Below are positions 6,253 to 6,678 of a stretch of 6,678 nt of DNA, piece by piece. The notes below the pieces were generated by a model, which worked only from the letters and a program-made list of their open reading frames with translations, was not told the origin of the DNA and did no database searches. Made by a program: the position numbers and the translations under genes. The DNA comes from an uncultured Clostridia bacterium (lineage in GTDB: Bacteria > Bacillota > Clostridia > Christensenellales > Borkfalkiaceae). How positions within the stretch are numbered: the first letter of the stretch is position 1; every line of letters starts with the position of its first letter. The stretch is from the NCBI GenBank assembly GCA_944372565.1, contig CALVZR010000004.1, forward strand, positions 1 to 6,678, read 5' to 3'.

Positions 6253-6459
6253 ATGATCACATATCGCCCGTTTTGGGAAACGCTGAAACGAAAAAACATA
6301 TCCACTTACGCTTTGATAAACAAATACGGCATCAGCAGCGCGACGATCGACAGAATGAGAAAGGGGATGGGGATAAGCACGGCGAAGATCGACGATTTCT
6401 GTAAGATACTCGGCTGCGATATTTGCGATATCGTGGAGTACGTGGAAGAAAAGCCGTAA
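6253..6459 (+). CDS. Small Cro/C1-type (XRE) helix-turn-helix regulator
   Basis: A 68-residue single-domain DNA-binding protein, about the usual length for the short Cro/C1 (HTH_26-like) regulators found in Bacillota. The five-helix core spans about residues 5-63, with the turn and recognition helix around YGISSATIDRMRKG (25-38) and the family-typical ending TAKIDDFCKILGCDICDIVEYVEE. No ligand or dimerisation domain follows. No ribosome binding site precedes ATG 6253, and the upstream frame is closed by TAA at 6235-6237; the next Met is inside the HTH, so the start is firm. By count its GC is about 46%, clearly below the neighbouring genes, which may mark acquisition. It is divergent from the membrane-protein gene, with shared promoter DNA, and is the likely controller of that gene and of itself. 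Confidence 0.9.
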   Translation: MITYRPFWETLKRKNISTYALINKYGISSATIDRMRKGMGISTAKIDDFCKILGCDICDIVEYVEEKP

Positions 6460-6530
6460 AGGGGGAAAGGCTTTAAAAAGCTGCCGCCCCCGTTTCGGGA
6501 GAGCGGCTTATCTGCGGTAAAGAAATATTT

Positions 6531-6575
6531 CCCCTCCCGCCCCGCAATCTGCGGGGCGGGAGGGGCTTTGTTTTT
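6531..6575 (+). terminator. Strong intrinsic terminator downstream of the XRE gene
   Basis: A perfect 15-base-pair GC-rich stem (6531-6545 with 6551-6565) closes the loop AATCT and is followed by CTTTGTTTTT (6566-6575). It lies 71 bases after the regulator stop. Between them is a weaker imperfect hairpin (GCCGC 6483-6487 with GCGGC 6503-6507, inner CCCG/CGGG) without a T tract. Nothing coding is seen from 6460 to 6652. Confidence 0.88.
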
Positions 6576-6595
6576 CGGGGGCGGGGGCGCATTGT

Positions 6596-6611
6596 GAGTT
6601 CGCTTCTCATC
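6596..6611 (+). repeat. tRNA T-arm-like fragment, inverted copy of the tRNA 3' end
   Basis: GAGTTCGCTTCTCATC on the + strand matches 15 of 16 bases of the T arm of the partial tRNA read on the - strand (6678-6663, GAGTTCGATTCTCATC). The one difference changes the nearly invariant T-loop A58 to C, and no acceptor stem or CCA follows, so this is not a working tRNA. It may be a remnant of a duplicated or recombined tRNA end. Confidence 0.6.
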
Positions 6612-6618
6612 CGCGGGC

Positions 6619-6648
6619 AAAAAAGAAGGCGGATGAAAAATCCGCCTT
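6619..6648 (-). terminator. Intrinsic terminator of the tRNA transcript
   Basis: A 9-base-pair stem (AAGGCGGAT on the - strand from 6648, with ATCCGCCTT ending at 6626) closes the loop TTTTC and is followed on the - strand by C and six T (6624-6619). It begins 4 bases after the tRNA CCA end, the usual place for a terminator. Confidence 0.85.
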
Positions 6649-6652
6649 TCCG

Positions 6653-6678
6653 TGGAGCAGGTGATGAGAATCGAACTC
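6653..6678 (-). tRNA. tRNA 3' end, partial at window edge (probably tRNA-Gly)
   Basis: Read on the - strand from 6678: GAG (T-stem), loop TTCGATT, T-stem CTCAT, acceptor strand CACCTGC, discriminator T and encoded CCA (6655-6653). The 5' part and anticodon lie beyond the window. The acceptor strand implies a 5' end GCAGGTG, and with U73 this fits Bacillota tRNA-Gly; tRNA-Thr or tRNA-Cys are less likely alternatives. Identity is inferred, since no anticodon is visible. Confidence 0.85.

Noticed and set aside
6578..6595. GGGGGCGCATTGT resembling the - strand sequence GGGGGCGCAATGT beside the 4892-4921 terminator
   Set aside because: Short, mostly a G/C run, with one mismatch and no shared function; chance similarity is more likely than a dispersed repeat.
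6306..6620. - strand open frame of 104 residues over the regulator and its terminator
   Set aside because: It is antisense to the HTH gene, Pro/Ser-rich because it runs through the terminator repeat, and lacks a ribosome binding site.
1..6678. CRISPR array or insertion sequence
   Set aside because: No regularly spaced repeats with unique spacers and no transposase or integrase frame were found; the only tandem array is the coding heptad repeat.

Overview
The window (6,678 bases) looks like chromosomal DNA of a fairly GC-rich Bacillota, most likely a gut-type Clostridia lineage. This is inferred from gene types, strong AGGAGG-like ribosome binding sites, canonical -35/-10 promoters, a KtrAB-type potassium system and long GC-rich intrinsic terminators. 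No species can be named from the sequence alone.

Left region (1-4878, + strand). A sigma70-type promoter drives a tightly packed five-gene run: prfB (peptide chain release factor 2, with a programmed +1 frameshift at an in-frame TGA), tsaD (tRNA t6A modification), ktrB and ktrA (potassium channel subunit and its RCK gating partner) and a ferritin gene (ftnA). Gaps are -4, 9, 13 and 43 bases with no terminator inside, so one operon is likely. A strong hairpin terminator closes it. Translation fidelity (prfB, tsaD) is thus linked to cation handling (ktrBA) and iron storage (ftnA); the last three need not be functionally tied to the first two.

Middle/right region (4881-6459). A two-gene divergent unit. 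On the - strand is a 411-residue protein of unrecognised family with two central membrane helices, long charged helical arms and a C-terminal run of tyrosine-marked heptads. Facing away on the + strand is a 68-residue Cro/C1-type (XRE) helix-turn-helix regulator. Their consensus promoters overlap at the -35 boxes. Two similar inverted repeats (GTYA-N6-TRAC, centres 18 bases apart) lie on the - strand promoter and on the shared -35 region. The + strand promoter is so close to its ATG that the regulator mRNA is probably leaderless. This self-contained regulator/membrane-protein module is the best candidate here for an undescribed system.

Right end (6460-6678). No coding gene is visible. It holds a strong + strand terminator, a T-arm-like tRNA fragment in inverted orientation, a - strand terminator, and the 3' end of a tRNA gene (probably tRNA-Gly) that runs off the window on the - strand.
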